A stretch of 64,000 nt of DNA from Tetradesmus obliquus (lineage: Eukaryota > Chlorophyta > Chlorophyceae > Sphaeropleales > Scenedesmaceae): positions 1,302,001-1,366,000 of the forward strand of contig CP126197.1 of NCBI GenBank assembly GCA_030272155.1, given 5' to 3'. The stretch's first letter is position 1; every line of letters begins with the position of its first letter. The notes below the pieces were generated by a model. That model did not search any database. It saw nothing but the letters and a program-made list of their open reading frames with translations, and had not been told where the DNA came from. Positions 1 through 13,000 of the stretch are shown in pieces. A program made the translations under genes and the position numbers.

Positions 1-1004
1 GGATGCATATGAACTGTTTTGTCCACACAACAAGGCAATTCTGGTTGTGCACTTTTGTCTTCAGTGGTGAGGGTTGGTTGCGAGTATCGCCACTGACAAT
101 GCATCCTGCACAGACAGCCAACTGCACACTGGCAGATGCTTGAAAATTTGAACGCAGGTATTTTGAGCCTTTCCATGGGCTATTTCGCTGCCCCATCACG
201 GACTGATGATACGGTGTGGGCGCCATAGTGTTTGTCAGCATGTGACAGAAGCTGTGTAGCTGTGCAATGCACAGTGTGCATGCACCAACATGTTGAACAA
301 GGAATTGTAAAATGTATGGTTAGCCATGAACAGACATTGACCAGGTTTACCTGTGGGGGTGTTTCCTGAAAATTTTGTTGTTTATGATGTGCAGTTTAAT
401 GCATACAGAGGAATGTGTGTGCGGTGGTTGCGTGACGCAGCTGCCTGATGATCACTCAACACCGTGGCTGGCAGTGCCACTGGCAAGTTAACAGTGTTAC
501 TGCAAGTGTTACTGCAACCGTTGCCAGTGTTTCTTGGAATGTGGGGAAAACAGCCACCACGTAATATGCTTCAGTTCGCTTCAAGCCTTTGTATCAACGC
601 CATTTCTGAACAATACCAATTGGCCTCACACCCCACTGGGGCACATGGCATGAATCTGGCAGCGCTGGCAACACTAGTACTGCTCTTTGGCATGCACAGC
701 TGTCTGTGTCCAGGAGGCCAGCCATGACGTGCTGCTCTGCTTAATTGCTCTGAATGCACTTGTGCATGACAGATGGGGAAGCTGGAAGCAATAATTGGGC
801 CACAAGCTCAGAATAAGACAACCCTACCTGTGACACGATTCAAATGCAGAAACACAACGCTCCGGCATCGGCACGCCTACAACCCACTCTCAAGATCGGT
901 GACATATCAAAAGTGCCACCAGGACGACTCAAAGCGTACGCGAACAGCCGTAATTTTGCAGAATCAGCTGCGACAGTGCAGATACCCTCAACTCCCGGCA
1001 CTCC
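1..1004. other. upstream region, no gene seen
   Basis: Only short open frames with no recognisable domain occur here on either strand. The stretch just before 1005 would be the 5' leader and promoter of the F-box gene. I see no RNA gene or mobile element. Confidence 0.5.
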
Positions 1005-4000
1005 ATGGCTGCCTCTGCTGAAGATGCTGCGGGCTGCCCCCTTACGGATCTACCTGCAGCATGTTTGAGGGGCATTTTGCAGTGCCTGTGGCCCGACGCA
1101 CGCGATGCTGCGGCCTTTGCCTGCTGCTGCAGCACCATTCGCACTTTGTGCGACGATCAGCTGCTTTGGAGGGAGCTACTGGTTAGGCGATACGGTGAAA
1201 CCGTGATACCTGGAATGAAACCGACTCCAGGTGCGTGTGCGGAATGTCTGTGCCCTGCTGTGCCCCGTCATTGCTTGCAGCAGCAGCACCACAGCACCTA
1301 CAGCTAACTTGCTGTGCACACGTGCATGCGCCTGCAGAGCAAACGCGGCCAGCAGAAATCGATGGATACGTGTTTTATCAAGGCCAGGACGGGTCAGCAG
1401 AGGCAGACAAGCAGCATGCAGATGCTGACCTGGCGCAGCTGGCCAAGCTGACACAAGGTGAGTGCCAGCTGGTGCCAGCTGCTGTTGCACCAGCAATGGG
1501 GTGTCGGTGCCACGCCAGCTGCGTGCAGCTGCACGTGCGCGTGTGCAGGAAACGCACATCATGCATTGAGTTAGCCGAGCGTGCGCGTTGCTGCCTGTGA
1601 CTGCAATGAGGCTGCTTTGGGCCGCAGCTGCATGCATTGCAATGCACGACTGCAGGACGCTGTGCCAGCAGTACATGTGCACAGTATGCACCCATCTGGG
1701 CAGCAGCGCCTCTTCTGTCAGTGCTGCTTTGTACGTTCTCCTGCTTGCAGCTTGCTAGCAGCATGCCCCTGTGCCATGTTTCCGTGCTGCTGCCTCAACT
1801 CATCAGCTGCTTGTGTCGCTCTGCCTGCACACTCCTGCATCAAGGAATGCACGCCCATTGCCACTGACGCTGGTCCCATGCTGCTACATCAAGTGTACAA
1901 TGTGTAACTCAGCTGCCTGTGTGTCCCTGAATCAAACAATGCGCGCCAATCAACACAGATGCTGGCGCTGAGGCCTTCACCACCTGCGGCAAAGTCATAG
2001 CGTGCCTGCAGCCGCAGCAGGCGTGGCGCCACAGCAGCTTCAAGCCCAGCCAGGGCATGTACGTGAAACAGGCGGCACTGCAGTACAGGCAGCTGCAGGA
2101 GCCGGCACCAGCCAGCGACCTGGCAGGTGACTGTTCTGTGGTGTTTGTGTGTACTCTATGCACTAGCACTGCTCGTGCTGTTGCATAGCTCCTGCATGTA
2201 CGTGAAGAAGGCGGCGATGCAGTACAGGCAGCTGCAGGAGCCAGCTCCAGCCAGCGACCTAGCAGGTGATTGTTGTTCAGTGTATGTGTGACTTTTTGAG
2301 AGACATGCCAAGCAAGTGCTTTTGTTTTTAAGGTTTTGGCCGTATCTGGCCCTGGCTTGTGGGTTTGCACTCACTGGTTAGGAACCACCTAAGGTGGTTT
2401 GGGAGTGGCTCCCTCCTCTGGGTTCACCTCTTGCTAAAAAAACGTGTAATTGTTTGATTGATTGATTGTATGTGTGATTGCTGGGTATGTGTGACTGCTA
2501 TGCATACTATGCACTAGCGCGGCCCATGCTGTTGCATGAGCTCCAGCGTGTACGTGAAAAAGGCGGCACTGCAGTACCGGCAGCTGCAGGAGCCAGCACC
2601 AGCCCGCGACCTGGCAGGTGACTGTTCTGTGGTGTGTGTGTGCATTCTATGCACTGGCACTGCTCGTGCTGTTGCATTTCTCCTGCAGGTACGCGAAGGA
2701 GGCGGCAGTACAGTACAGGCAGTGGCAGGAGCCAGCTCCAGCCAGCGACCTTGCAGATGATTGTTGTTTAGTGTATGTGTGCCTGCTGGTTATGTGTGAC
2801 CATGCAATGCACACACACATCCACGGGCAGCACCACATCCTTGCCAGTGTGCACCGCCACACGGCCAGCCACACATCACACCGCGGCCACAACCACTCAT
2901 CTCTTGGTCTCGCTTTCTGGCTCACGGCTGCTGCTTACAGACGCGTCCTGGCCGCCGCATTTGCCAGGCTGGGTGTACTTCCCATCCTGTGCCAGCCCAG
3001 GGCACCACAAGCTGGAGCCGGCAGACACACTCTGCATTGCACACACATCCACAAACAGCATCACATATTTGCCGGTGTGCATTGCCACACAGCCAGCCAC
3101 ACATCGAACCGCGGCCGCAACCACTCATCCTAACCCGTCTGCCACCACTTATCTCGCTTGCTGCTTGCCTGCTGCTGCTTGCAGACGCGTCCTGGCCGCC
3201 GCATGTGCCAGGCTGGGTGTATTTCCCCTCCTGTGCCAGCCCGGGGCACCACAAGCTGGAGCCCTCAGATACTTTGGCCCGCTACCAGACGCTGGAGGCA
3301 GCGCTGCGTGCGGCTGCGCAGCGCTACAACGTCGTGGCAGTGACGACTGAAGGTGCGTGCGTGTGTATGTGCTGATGGGGAGTGGACAGGGGCAACAGGA
3401 AAGAGCAACGTGGTGATGAGGTGACTAGCAGTTGCAACTGCTTGATTATTATAACATTACTGCATGAACGTGCTGACTATACCCTGGAAGGTTGGGAGGC
3501 AGTGGTCAGCAGTTGCTATGGCAGCAGCTGGCCAGGGGTGCTGGCCCGCTACCAGACGCTGGAGGCAGCGCTGCGCTCGACTGCGCAGCGCTACAACGTG
3601 GTGGCGGTGACTACACAAGGTGCGGGTGCTGGTAAACAGGGAAAGGGCAGGGAAGGGTGGCTGTGGCTGTACGCAACACATGAAGCTCGCCCGTAGCTTC
3701 TACATGCTCGTGTTTGACACCAACCACACAGTTGTACAATACTGTTACATAACACATTGTAACACGCTCTGCATGTGGCTGCACACACTCCTTTGTGTGG
3801 CGAAACATACTCAAGGACATATGCCTGTTTCGTGTTTGCTGCTGCAGGCGAGATGAAGACCAAGCTGCGCCCGCAGGCGTGCTGGGAGGTGCACCCCAGC
3901 TATGATGTGGGGCTGTACGTGCGGGCGCCACATGTGCAGCAGCTGGGGCTGGTGCCCAGCCCTGCAGGTGCGGCATGTTGGAATGCAGCGTTTATCACAA

Positions 4001-4936
4001 GCAGTATTAACCGTTTGGTGAGGTGGAAGTTGCCACCATGTGCAGCAGCTGGGGCTGGTGCCCAGCCCGGCAGGTGCGGCAGTGTACAATTTGCAGGAAC
4101 ACGTTATGTCACGAGATGCAGTCATTGATGATGCGTGTTCTGTGAGGTGCATGTTACAACCATGTTGCAGCAGCTGCAGCTGGTGCCCAGCCCTGCAGGT
4201 GCGGCATTTTGGAATGCAGCGTGTATCACAAGCAGCAGTAATGAATGTTCGGTGAGGTGGAGGTTGCAACCATGTGCAGCAGCTGGGGCTTGTGCCCAGC
4301 CCTGCAGGTGCGGCGTGTTGGAATGCAGCATGTTTCACGCAAGGTGCATGTTGCCACCTTATTGCAGCAGCTGTTGGTGTTTCGGCAGGAGATCTTCGGC
4401 TGGTGCCCAGCCCTGCACGTGAACAGCTCTTGAGCAGCGCATAACGCATAACGGCCAATTCGTCTTACACAAGCCTAGCCCTGCAGGCAAGCAGCAGTTG
4501 CAATGCGCAGCTGCAATGCCTCACCACCATGGTGCTCGCCTGCTGGATGCAATCTGCCGGGCTATGGCTTGAATTGGGTCGTTAAGTGTTCCAGAGTGTC
4601 CACCTCCCTGCTACGCACGGCTGTGCTCTGCTGCCTGCCTCCCTGCACAGTGCCCGACTACCGACGGCTGTGCTGCATACACCCCGACGGGCTCCCACCT
4701 TCGCTTGACGTATTATACGTGTGTCCTTGTGTGTCCTCGCACTGCTTGCTGCTGCTGTCCACCTCTAAATGCAGTGCCCGACTACCGGCCGCTCTGCTCG
4801 AGGCTGCAGCAGCTGCGCCTGGACGCAGCACACATGTCGTGTGCCTGGCTGAATGACCAGTACTTCAGCCTGCAGTGCATGCGGGACAATCTGTCAAGCT
4901 GCAACCTGCTGTTGTGCTCTGACCTCCCTGCTGTCC

Positions 4937-4980
<44 letters not shown>

Positions 4981-5159
4981 CTACATGTTGATTGCAGTGC
5001 CCGACTACCGGCGGCTGTGCTCCAAGCTGCAGCAGCTGCGCCTGGACGCAGCACACATGTCGTGTGCCTGGCTGAATGACCAGTACTTCAGCCTGCAGGG
5101 CATGCGGGACAACCTGTCAAGCTGCAACCTGCTGTTGTGCTCTGACCTCCCTGCTGTCC

Positions 5160-5203
<44 letters not shown>

Positions 5204-5786
5204 CTACGTGTTGATTGCAGTGCCTGACTACCGGCGGCTGTGCTCCAAGCTGCAGCAGCTGCGGCTGGACGCAGCACACATGTCGTGTGCCTGGCTGAAC
5301 GACCAGTACTTCAGCCTGCAGGGCATGCGTGACAGCCCTGCTGACAGTGTCATGGCACTGGTGCTGCATAGCGTGTGGTGGCTGGACATCAAAGGCAGCA
5401 TCCCTGGTGAGGGTTATGTTGCATTGTGCCTTTGCAAAGTGTGTATCCTGCAACTCTTTTCACACAACTCTGGAGCACAAGTTCTCTGCTTAGTGGGCTG
5501 GTCCAACAGCTGGTTATGCTTCTTGGCTGGTGTTGGTGTACGGCTGATGCCAGAAGAAGGGTTGTATAGCATGGTGATGTGCTAGTAGTGGCGCTGGTGC
5601 TGCACAGCGTGTGGTGGCTGGACATCAAGGTCAGCATTCCTGGTGAGGGGTTGTGGTGAGCGGGGTTCAAATGACATACTGGTGTTTCAACTTGGAGTTG
5701 CACTCACTCAGGCTGCAAGTCATAAAGCACTGTGCTCCAGCTGCTTGCTGTATCAAGCTTGGACCGTTTGCAATGCTGCACTGCCA

Positions 5787-5834
<48 letters not shown>

Positions 5835-6276
5835 AGGTGTCCCGCCTGGGTGCTATGAGGTGGCCTGGGTGGTTGATGTGACCAACAGCTACCTTGACAA
5901 TGTCACCATCACACTGTCAGCAGAAGCTGTGCCGGTGCATGCCAAGCAGCAGCAGCAGCAGCAGCAGCAGGGTGACGAGCCTGCAGCTGCTGGTGCTTCT
6001 TCTGCGGCTTGCAGCAGTGCAGCAGCAGCAGCAGGTGAGGCTGCAGGTGCAGAGGGCAGCCAGCTCAACAAACTGGAGGTGCAGCAGCGCTGGGATCCTG
6101 ACTTAAAGCGGCTGCAGCAGCTGTGCAGGGGGCAAGGTACTGCGTGGGGCGTTGTGTCTGGAGGGCTGCTGCATGTGACAGACTACAGCACTGTGCAGCT
6201 GGGGTTCAGTGCTACAGACAACACGTACAAGCAGAACATGCGCTGGGCTATGGTGGAGCTGATACCAGTTGATTCT

Positions 6277-6313
<37 letters not shown>

Positions 6314-6386
6314 CAGCAGCGCAGCGCAACAGAGTGTGGCAGCAGCCAGCGCGGCAGGCGTGCAGGATGCAGGGCCAGGGGCGTGG

Positions 6387-6428
<42 letters not shown>

Positions 6429-6510
6429 CAGCAGTGGATTTGCTCAGCATGGCTATGGGCAAGGTTTGATGAGTTGGCTGGAGAGCATGTTTGGGCGCCG
6501 CTTTGAGTGA
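1005..6510 (+). CDS. F-box protein with PAN-like modules and a PP2-like domain
   Basis: Best model, seven exons: 1005-1230, 1338-1457, 1959-2126, 3185-3352, 3848-3967, 5221-5406, 5837-6510, all phases agreeing, 553 residues. The N-terminus (about residues 10-65) has the F-box pattern LTDLPAACLRGIL followed by LLWRELLVRRYG, which in this family binds Skp1 in an SCF ubiquitin ligase. Exons 2-5 hold two similar modules, one running from GYVFYQGQD to FTTCGK and GMYVK, the other from GWVYFP to VAVTTEG and GLYVR; they resemble PAN-like repeats of algal proteins. Exons 6-7 match the plant phloem-protein-2 domain: VWWLDIKGSIPG, CYEVAWVVDV and a C-terminal MRWAMVELIPV. Plant F-box/PP2 proteins usually lack the middle modules. 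Exon 7 carries poly-Q and poly-A tracts. Four introns contain junction copies (listed separately). The exon 2 acceptor could also be at 1355. The substrate is unknown; the F-box and PP2 calls are the surest. Confidence 0.75.
2191..2756 (+). repeat. three extra copies of the F-box gene exon 3 tail plus donor
   Basis: The last ~70 nt of exon 3 (encoding YVKQAALQYRQLQEPAPASD) recur at about 2191-2264, 2545-2616 and 2687-2756. The first two copies are followed by a GTGA donor; the third reads into ATGA and has lost its donor. All lie in intron 3, downstream of the full exon. Confidence 0.85.
2941..3030 (+). repeat. extra copy of the F-box gene exon 4 head
   Basis: An acceptor at 2940 is followed by a near-identical copy of the start of exon 4 (SWPPHLPGWVYFPSCASPG). 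The copy diverges after about 90 nt and is not needed for the reading frame. The complete exon starts at 3185. Confidence 0.8.
3537..3619 (+). repeat. extra copy of the F-box gene exon 4 tail
   Basis: The end of exon 4 (LARYQTLEAALR to VAVTT) is repeated inside intron 4 and ends at another GTGCGG donor. Confidence 0.85.
4040..4308 (+). repeat. three extra copies of the F-box gene exon 5 tail
   Basis: The last ~36 nt of exon 5 (QQLGLVPSPAG) recur near 4040-4076, 4163-4197 and 4270-4308, each with a GTGCGG donor and some following intron. A weaker fourth trace lies near 4400-4420. Confidence 0.85.
4651..5220 (+). repeat. head copies of F-box gene exon 6 with CTG tracts
   Basis: Acceptor plus exon 6 head (VPDYRRLCSKLQQLRLD...) occurs at 4651 (short), 4775 and 4998 before the complete exon at 5221. 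The last two units are 222-223 bp apart, and each ends in a (CTG)n tract of about 14 triplets. They diverge from the true exon after QGMRD. Confidence 0.9.
5591..5642 (+). repeat. extra copy of the F-box gene exon 6 tail
   Basis: A copy of the exon 6 end (VLHSVWWLDIK, then SIPG) with its GTGAGG donor sits in intron 6, ahead of a (GCT)n tract that leads into the exon 7 acceptor. Confidence 0.85.
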
Positions 6511-7005
6511 AGGGGCTAGCAAGTGGGGCTAGTGGGGCTAGTGTTGTTTAGCGTACAGGAGTGGGATGTGTGGGAGGACCACGTTCACCAGCGTGGGGCT
6601 AGTGTTGTTTAGCGTACAGGAGTGGGATGTGTGGGAGGCAGTACAGTTGCAGCATGGCTGTACCATCCAGGCCTGCTGTTGTTGCTGCTTGTCACTCCTT
6701 CCTTCTGGCAGGAAGGGCGTGTTTGCTGCGGCTTAAAAATTTTTCGTTGTTGAATCGCGGTGTTTGGCGGATTGTCAGTGCTGTGTTTGTTTCCTTGCAC
6801 TCACAGTTGGCACTATCGAAGGGTAATAAGCGGATCCTTTGCTAATGTTTTTCGGAGGAAAACTATCTATTACATCTTGAAGAAATGTTGTTCATCGATC
6901 CTATACTTGCAGAAACTGTTGAGTTTGGCACGTTAGCACACAAACGTTGCGCGGGATGATCCTTACAATGGCAGCCACGGCTTGACAGAATTCACTAAGT
7001 TTACA
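6511..7005. other. intergenic region with a short direct repeat
   Basis: Holds the 3' region of the F-box gene and the leader of the sulfatase gene. A segment of about 46 bp at 6532-6577 is repeated at 6593-6638. No gene is seen. Confidence 0.6.
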
Positions 7006-10000
7006 ATGGCAACTCTGATAGCGTTCGCAGCTGTGCTGGTGTCGCTGGGAGCCGCCTGCGCAGGTGCGAAACTGGAAAATGTCCATGCTGCTTCCTTGCT
7101 GTGCAGTAGCAACGAATCATGCATCATCAAGCTCATCATCGGTTCTGTTACACTTGGTTATTATCATCACTATTGTGCTGAAGTTGTGTATGTCGTAGCA
7201 TGCTGCTGCTCGGCCGTCCAGCTGTCCTGGGCGCTGCACCAGCAGTACACACTGCAGTGGCAGGCCACTGGCCTGGGATGATCCTGGGCCATCATGGGCC
7301 ATCAACTACTGGCATGCAGACTGCAAAACCAAATCATCAACATCTTGTCTTATACTGTTTTTACACTGTTTGCTGCAGCTGATCCAGCAGTAGTGCGACC
7401 AGGGCAGGTGCCCATCCCAGCCCTGCCAGCTGGCCAGAAGCCAAACTTCATTGTCATCCTGACAGATGACCAAGGATGGGATGACATCGGGCTGCATAAT
7501 TCCAATTACGTCAACACGCCAAATTTGGACAGGTTCATCAAGGGTGGCACCTTCTTTTCCAACTTCTATGTGACGCCGCAGTGCGCGCAGACGCGTGCTG
7601 CGTTGATGACTGGCAGGCAGTACCCAAGGACCGGCACCATGCTGGTGCACGCAGGTGCGAGGCAGCAAGATGGCAACATACCAACCATCTTTGGTGCACC
7701 ATATGCTTACAGTGCCTTTGCAGCAGGTGTTTGCAAGGTAGCAAGTTCTCTGTGTTGGCCCTCCAACACTGCAACAGCTGCAATGTATCCTTCGCTGATG
7801 CAACATACAGCAGCAGCATCTGCTCAATCTTCCCTTTTTCCAAGCAATTCTGTACCTGCCGGCTCGGGTGCTGCTGCAGGCTGGGACTTCATGAACACAG
7901 CTGAGGTCACAGCAGGCGAGGTGATGTCGGCAGCAGGCTACCGCACCGCGCAGTTTGGCAAGTGGCACAACAGGGAGGTGGCTGGCTATGAGCCGTGGTC
8001 TGTGGGCTTCCATGAGGGAGAGCTGCCTGCCGCCAACAAGGACTGCCCAGTAAAGTGAGCAGACAGCTGGAAAATCAAGTCCTTTGCGTTGGCAGTCAGC
8101 ATGCATCCGAAGAGTCGGTGGCCTGCAAGTGTTGCAGCAGCATACGCCACGCCCTGCTTGAACTTGCTCAACTCAAAAACAGCTGGTGCCAGCATGCGTG
8201 CTTTTTTCCATGCCAGCCGTGTGACCTCTTTGTGGTAGAGTATGTAGCGCTAATCCGGCATTGACACATGCTATCATGTGACATGCCAGCCCACTGTTGC
8301 TCAACGCTTGGCCCCTGCTTGCTCTGCTCATTCCATGCAGCCGCAATGGCGTCTACGTGCTGCCAGACTCCATCTCAGAAGCAGCAGCAGCAGGAGCAGG
8401 AGCGGGTGTGGATGCAGCAGCCAGCCGCAGCAGCATCAGCCGCAGCGCCAGCGTCAACCGCAAGTCAAGCATCACCCGCAGCAGCAGCGCCGCGCAACAC
8501 ACAGCCGCCAGCCGCACTTCCAGCAGCAGCAGCAGCAGCACAAACAGCAGCAGCAGCAGTGTGGCCATTGCTTCTGTGAACAAGCTGTTCAAGGGTGATA
8601 TGGCTGCAAGGGAGCAGACAGAGATCAAGATGATGGATGGAGTGCTGAAGCTTCTTGGCAAGCACAGCGCAGCAGCAGCACAAGGCAGCAAGCAGCCGTT
8701 CTTCGTATACCACGCGCCGCATGCAATCCATGTGTGAGTGGCTACAGCATCAACACGGCGGCATGTTGCATTGAGACCATGCAGGTGTCAGTATGTGCAT
8801 GCTACTGTTGCTAGGCACAGCGGAGGGGCAGTGCTTCACAGCCAGCAGCCGCAAGTGCTCTACCCGCACTGCACAGCAACTGTACGTCCGCGACTATACG
8901 CTGCCGGTTGCTGCAGGACTCCTTTGCACTGCGCATCTGTGCTGCTGTCAGACACAGTGCTCGCGAGTTCAAAAAGGCGAACAATAATGTAATTTTTATA
9001 TATATAAAAATTGCATGCTGCAGGACTCCTGTGCGGCTGGATGGCAAGTTCAGGAAGGTCAGGTTCTCACCCCCGGAGTTCAAAGTGAAGTATTACAGCG
9101 AGCCAAAGTACAAGGGCATCTCAGAGAACACACTGGACGTGAGTAGCAGAGCGGCACAGCCTGCGGCACAGAGTATGTTGACTGTCAATGCTGACCAGCT
9201 GCATGTGTGCGGCAACTCAAGTTCGGCAATAGCATCGTGGCTTGTAGGAGAAAGCCACGCAACAGGTGATGATTCATACTGCATCACTGCATCACTGCAG
9301 CTGCAGCAGCTCCAAGAGGGCAGGCGGGCATCAGGGAATGGCCCAGCAGTAGACTGTGGCCGCGCTCGACCCCGCCTTACAACCAATTGACATTAACAAG
9401 AGCTTGCCACTGCAGCCTGATGCTGCTGCTACTGCTGCTGCTGCTGCTGCTGCCGGCCTGGTCCATGCTGTTGTACCTGGACTCATTGCTGGGACGGCTG
9501 TTCAACACCCAGTTCAACTGTCATCTAGCATATCTGTAACACTGTAACATGTTACGCAGGCCTGGGCCATGCTGGAGTACCCGGACTCAGTGCTGGGGCG
9601 GCTGTTCAAGCGCCTATTCTCCAACCATCTGTCACACGACATATAGGTAACGACGTAACATGTTATGCAGGCCTGGGCCATGCTGGAGTACCTGGATTCA
9701 GTGCTGGGGCGGCTGTTCAAGCACCCGTCACTCATCAAACTGTCTTGTAACGTATGTAACATGAATGTAACAATGTTACGTGTTATGCAGGCCTGGGCAA
9801 TGCTGGAGTACCTGGACTCAGTGCTGGGGCGGCTGTTCAAGCACCTCAAGGACACGGGGCTGGACAAGAACACTTACGTGATGATTATGAGTGACAATGG
9901 CAGCTTCCTCATGCCAGATGAGCCAAAGAAGGTGCGGCTGCAATTTGATGCAAAAGCGAAATGAAAAATGAGCCACATGGTGCGATAGCAGCACATGGAG

Positions 10001-13000
10001 TGTGGTGTGACCTGTATATGCTGCGTCTGGGCAATAGATATTGCTTAGATGCGATGGTGTTGCCCTGCTGGAGTGCACAGGCATGCTTGCTGCCGTCCTG
10101 TTGCCTTGCGCGCGCCGCTGCATTGCCGTGCACAAGTGTCGCTGCTGATACTATCACCCATCCAGTGCACGTGCTGTACTTTTTTGCAGCTGCTCACAGC
10201 CAACATCCGTGCTCATATTTGCTCACACGCCCAGACACCATGCACCTGCTGCTGCTGATGCTGATGCTGATGCTGATGCTGATGCTGATGCTGATGCTGA
10301 TGCTGATGCTGCTGCTGCTGCTGCAGAAGCGCATGCCCAGCCGCCTGACTGGCACCAAGTCTGAGGTGTTTGAGGGTGGCGTGAGGAACTTCTTGGCCGT
10401 GCAGGGCCCAGGGGTGCAGGCTGGCGTCACTGACAGCACCCTGCTGGACATCACAGGTGAATGGGGCTTGTCATATGTCGTTGGTTGCGCTAGCCTTCAC
10501 GATGGTATTTTTTGACTGCGCAATGTACGACGGCAGGCTGCTGTCACTGACAGCACCCTGCTGGACATCACAGGTGAGGCATGCGTGTGCATTTTGCACT
10601 TGTGGTATCCATTGTGTTTGAAGGCGGCGTGAGGAACTTCCTGGCTGTGCAGGGCCCAGGGGTGCAGGCGGGCGTGTCTGACAGCACCCTGCTGGACATC
10701 ACAGGTGAGTGGGGCTATTTTGGTAAAGTTTATGCTACTAGCCTTCGCTATGGGTGACTCCTTTTTTGCAATGGATGACGGCAGGCTGGCGTCACTGACA
10801 GCACCCTGCTGGACATAACAGGTGAGTGGGGCTTGTCATATGTCGTTGGTTGGGCTAGACTTGACGATATTCTTGCAAAGTGGCCCACTGTACAGCGGCA
10901 GGCGGGCGTCACTGACAGCACCCTGCTGGACATCACAGGTGCGGCGCGTGCATGTGGCACGCCCTGCGTTTTTTACTGGTGTAGAAGCTACTTGCACCTG
11001 CCGCTTGTCCCCGAAATCCATCACACAAACCACTTCCCAAAGATATCATGCATGGCTGCCCACAGCTGTCAAGTGTAACCAGTCAGCTCACCTGCACCAT
11101 TGCTTGTTGCAGCAGTCACACATACATTACCCAGACTGGTGGCTCTAACATGTATCATCCGCTCCCTGCCAACTCTGCTGCAGATATCCTGCCAACCATG
11201 GCAGACCTGGCAGGAATCAGCAGCAGCTCAAAGCACCTGCCCTGGGACGGCCGCAGCTTCAAAAACCTCTTAGTCCCAAGCAGCAGCAGCAGCAGCAGCA
11301 GCAGCGCTGTTGTCAGTGCAGATGGCAGCCGTGGCACCAGCCTTGCCACCAAGGAGCAGCAGGAGCGGGTGCTGTTCCTGTTGGGGCCGCAGTGCTGGGA
11401 TGCCAATGCAGTGCCTCTGCTGACGGCAGAGAGGTGAGCCTATGATACCTGCGTTTTCTGGTACCGACATGCTAGTCGAAGCTGCTTCACAGGCGTGGCC
11501 ATGCTGAGAACGGCATGTTATGAGTTGTGGCTAGTGCTTTTGTTGCCTTGGCACAGCTGAGGTGCTGATGGGATACACCCGACATGTTTGAGGAGGGCAG
11601 TACAAGCTGCATTTTGAAAATGACGCCATTGCAGTGCTTCAACTGACAGCAGATAGGTGGGCCGGTTGTGCTGGTTAACGCGGTACAGAAAAGGCATGCT
11701 GGTGGCGTGTGAAGCAGCCCAAAATATTTGCTGTCTTCCTTTCTTGGCAGTGAACACTTGTTGCGCATGCCAGCTAGCACCACCCAGTTTCTGCTGGCCT
11801 ATGCTGCCCTGCTGAGTTGTGCAGGGAGGTGGACAAGCGACAAGCACTGCTGAACTATGACAGGGGAGGCATGCCCAACCACATCTGGAAGTGGCTGCCC
11901 AGCCTAAAGCCCAGCAGGCCGGCAGGATTTGAGGCCTGTGTGGGGGCACGCTACAAGGAGTTCAAATGGGTGGGCGTGAACAACAAGGTGTACAGGTGCG
12001 GTGGCTGCGGCATGTGCAACAAGTGCACAGCCAGCTGGCAACAATACACTGCTGTGTGCAGATGCAGCAGCTGCAGCTGATTATGTTCATGGGCAATCTG
12101 CGAGCAGTGCACAATGCAAGAAGCAGCATGCCGCTGGCATCTTCACCAGCTCTGCTTTTCATCCGAGTGATGATGCCTAACAACTGAGGGCGCCTGCTGC
12201 ATGCCTGAAACGTCAACTCTGCAGGTTTGACGACGAGTCCCACCTTGAGAACGAGCAGACAGAAGTACCCCCAGCCATCGCAGCAGCAATCAGCAGCAAG
12301 CTCTCAGATGCAGCTCGCAGCTGGTGGAATTCCATGCTTGCAGAGCCACATAGCTTCAACAAGCCCACCTTTTATCTGGGCCTGGGCAGCAGCCTCGCAA
12401 GCAATGTGCTGGCGGCTGGCGCGCACGAGCGCACGCCTGGCAATGTAACACTGCTGGCGATGGGGGCGAGTGGATTCAGCAGCCCTGGGGACCGCGTGTG
12501 CTACAAAGTGCAGGTGGGAGCGCCCCAAGATTGTGATTGCGTTGCAGCTTTGTTGCGTTGTACGTCGTCATATGTTGTTGCTTCTGGGTTCTCATAATCA
12601 CCTGGCCTGCTGGTGATTTTGAGGAAGGATGCTTGCACGTTTTGTATTGGCACAAAGAACAGAGAGTTGCCGCACCTGCTGTCTTTGGTCTAGTTAGACT
12701 GATGGCAATGGGGGCGAGCGGCTGCAGCAGCCCTGGGGACTGCGTGTGCTACAAAGTGCAGTTGGGCATTTTGGCCGTGTTTTCAGCCACCTGGTACCAC
12801 TCATCTGTAGCCTGCTTGCTCCTTTGCAGGGTTGTCTGTGCTGGGCTGCCGGTTTTATGGTGACTGCTGGGCTGTGGTTAGACATTGCTGCTGCATCTTA
12901 CCATCATTGCACCAACAGGCTTGCAAGCTGACTCCCCACCCGCTTGCACCCGATTACACCCTTCAAAGCGTGGACTCACCTGGTGCTCCTCACATGTTTG

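Noticed and set aside
8991-9012. 22-bp AT-rich perfect palindrome
   Set aside because: Low-complexity TATA run in an intron of the sulfatase gene; too simple to be more than chance or slippage.
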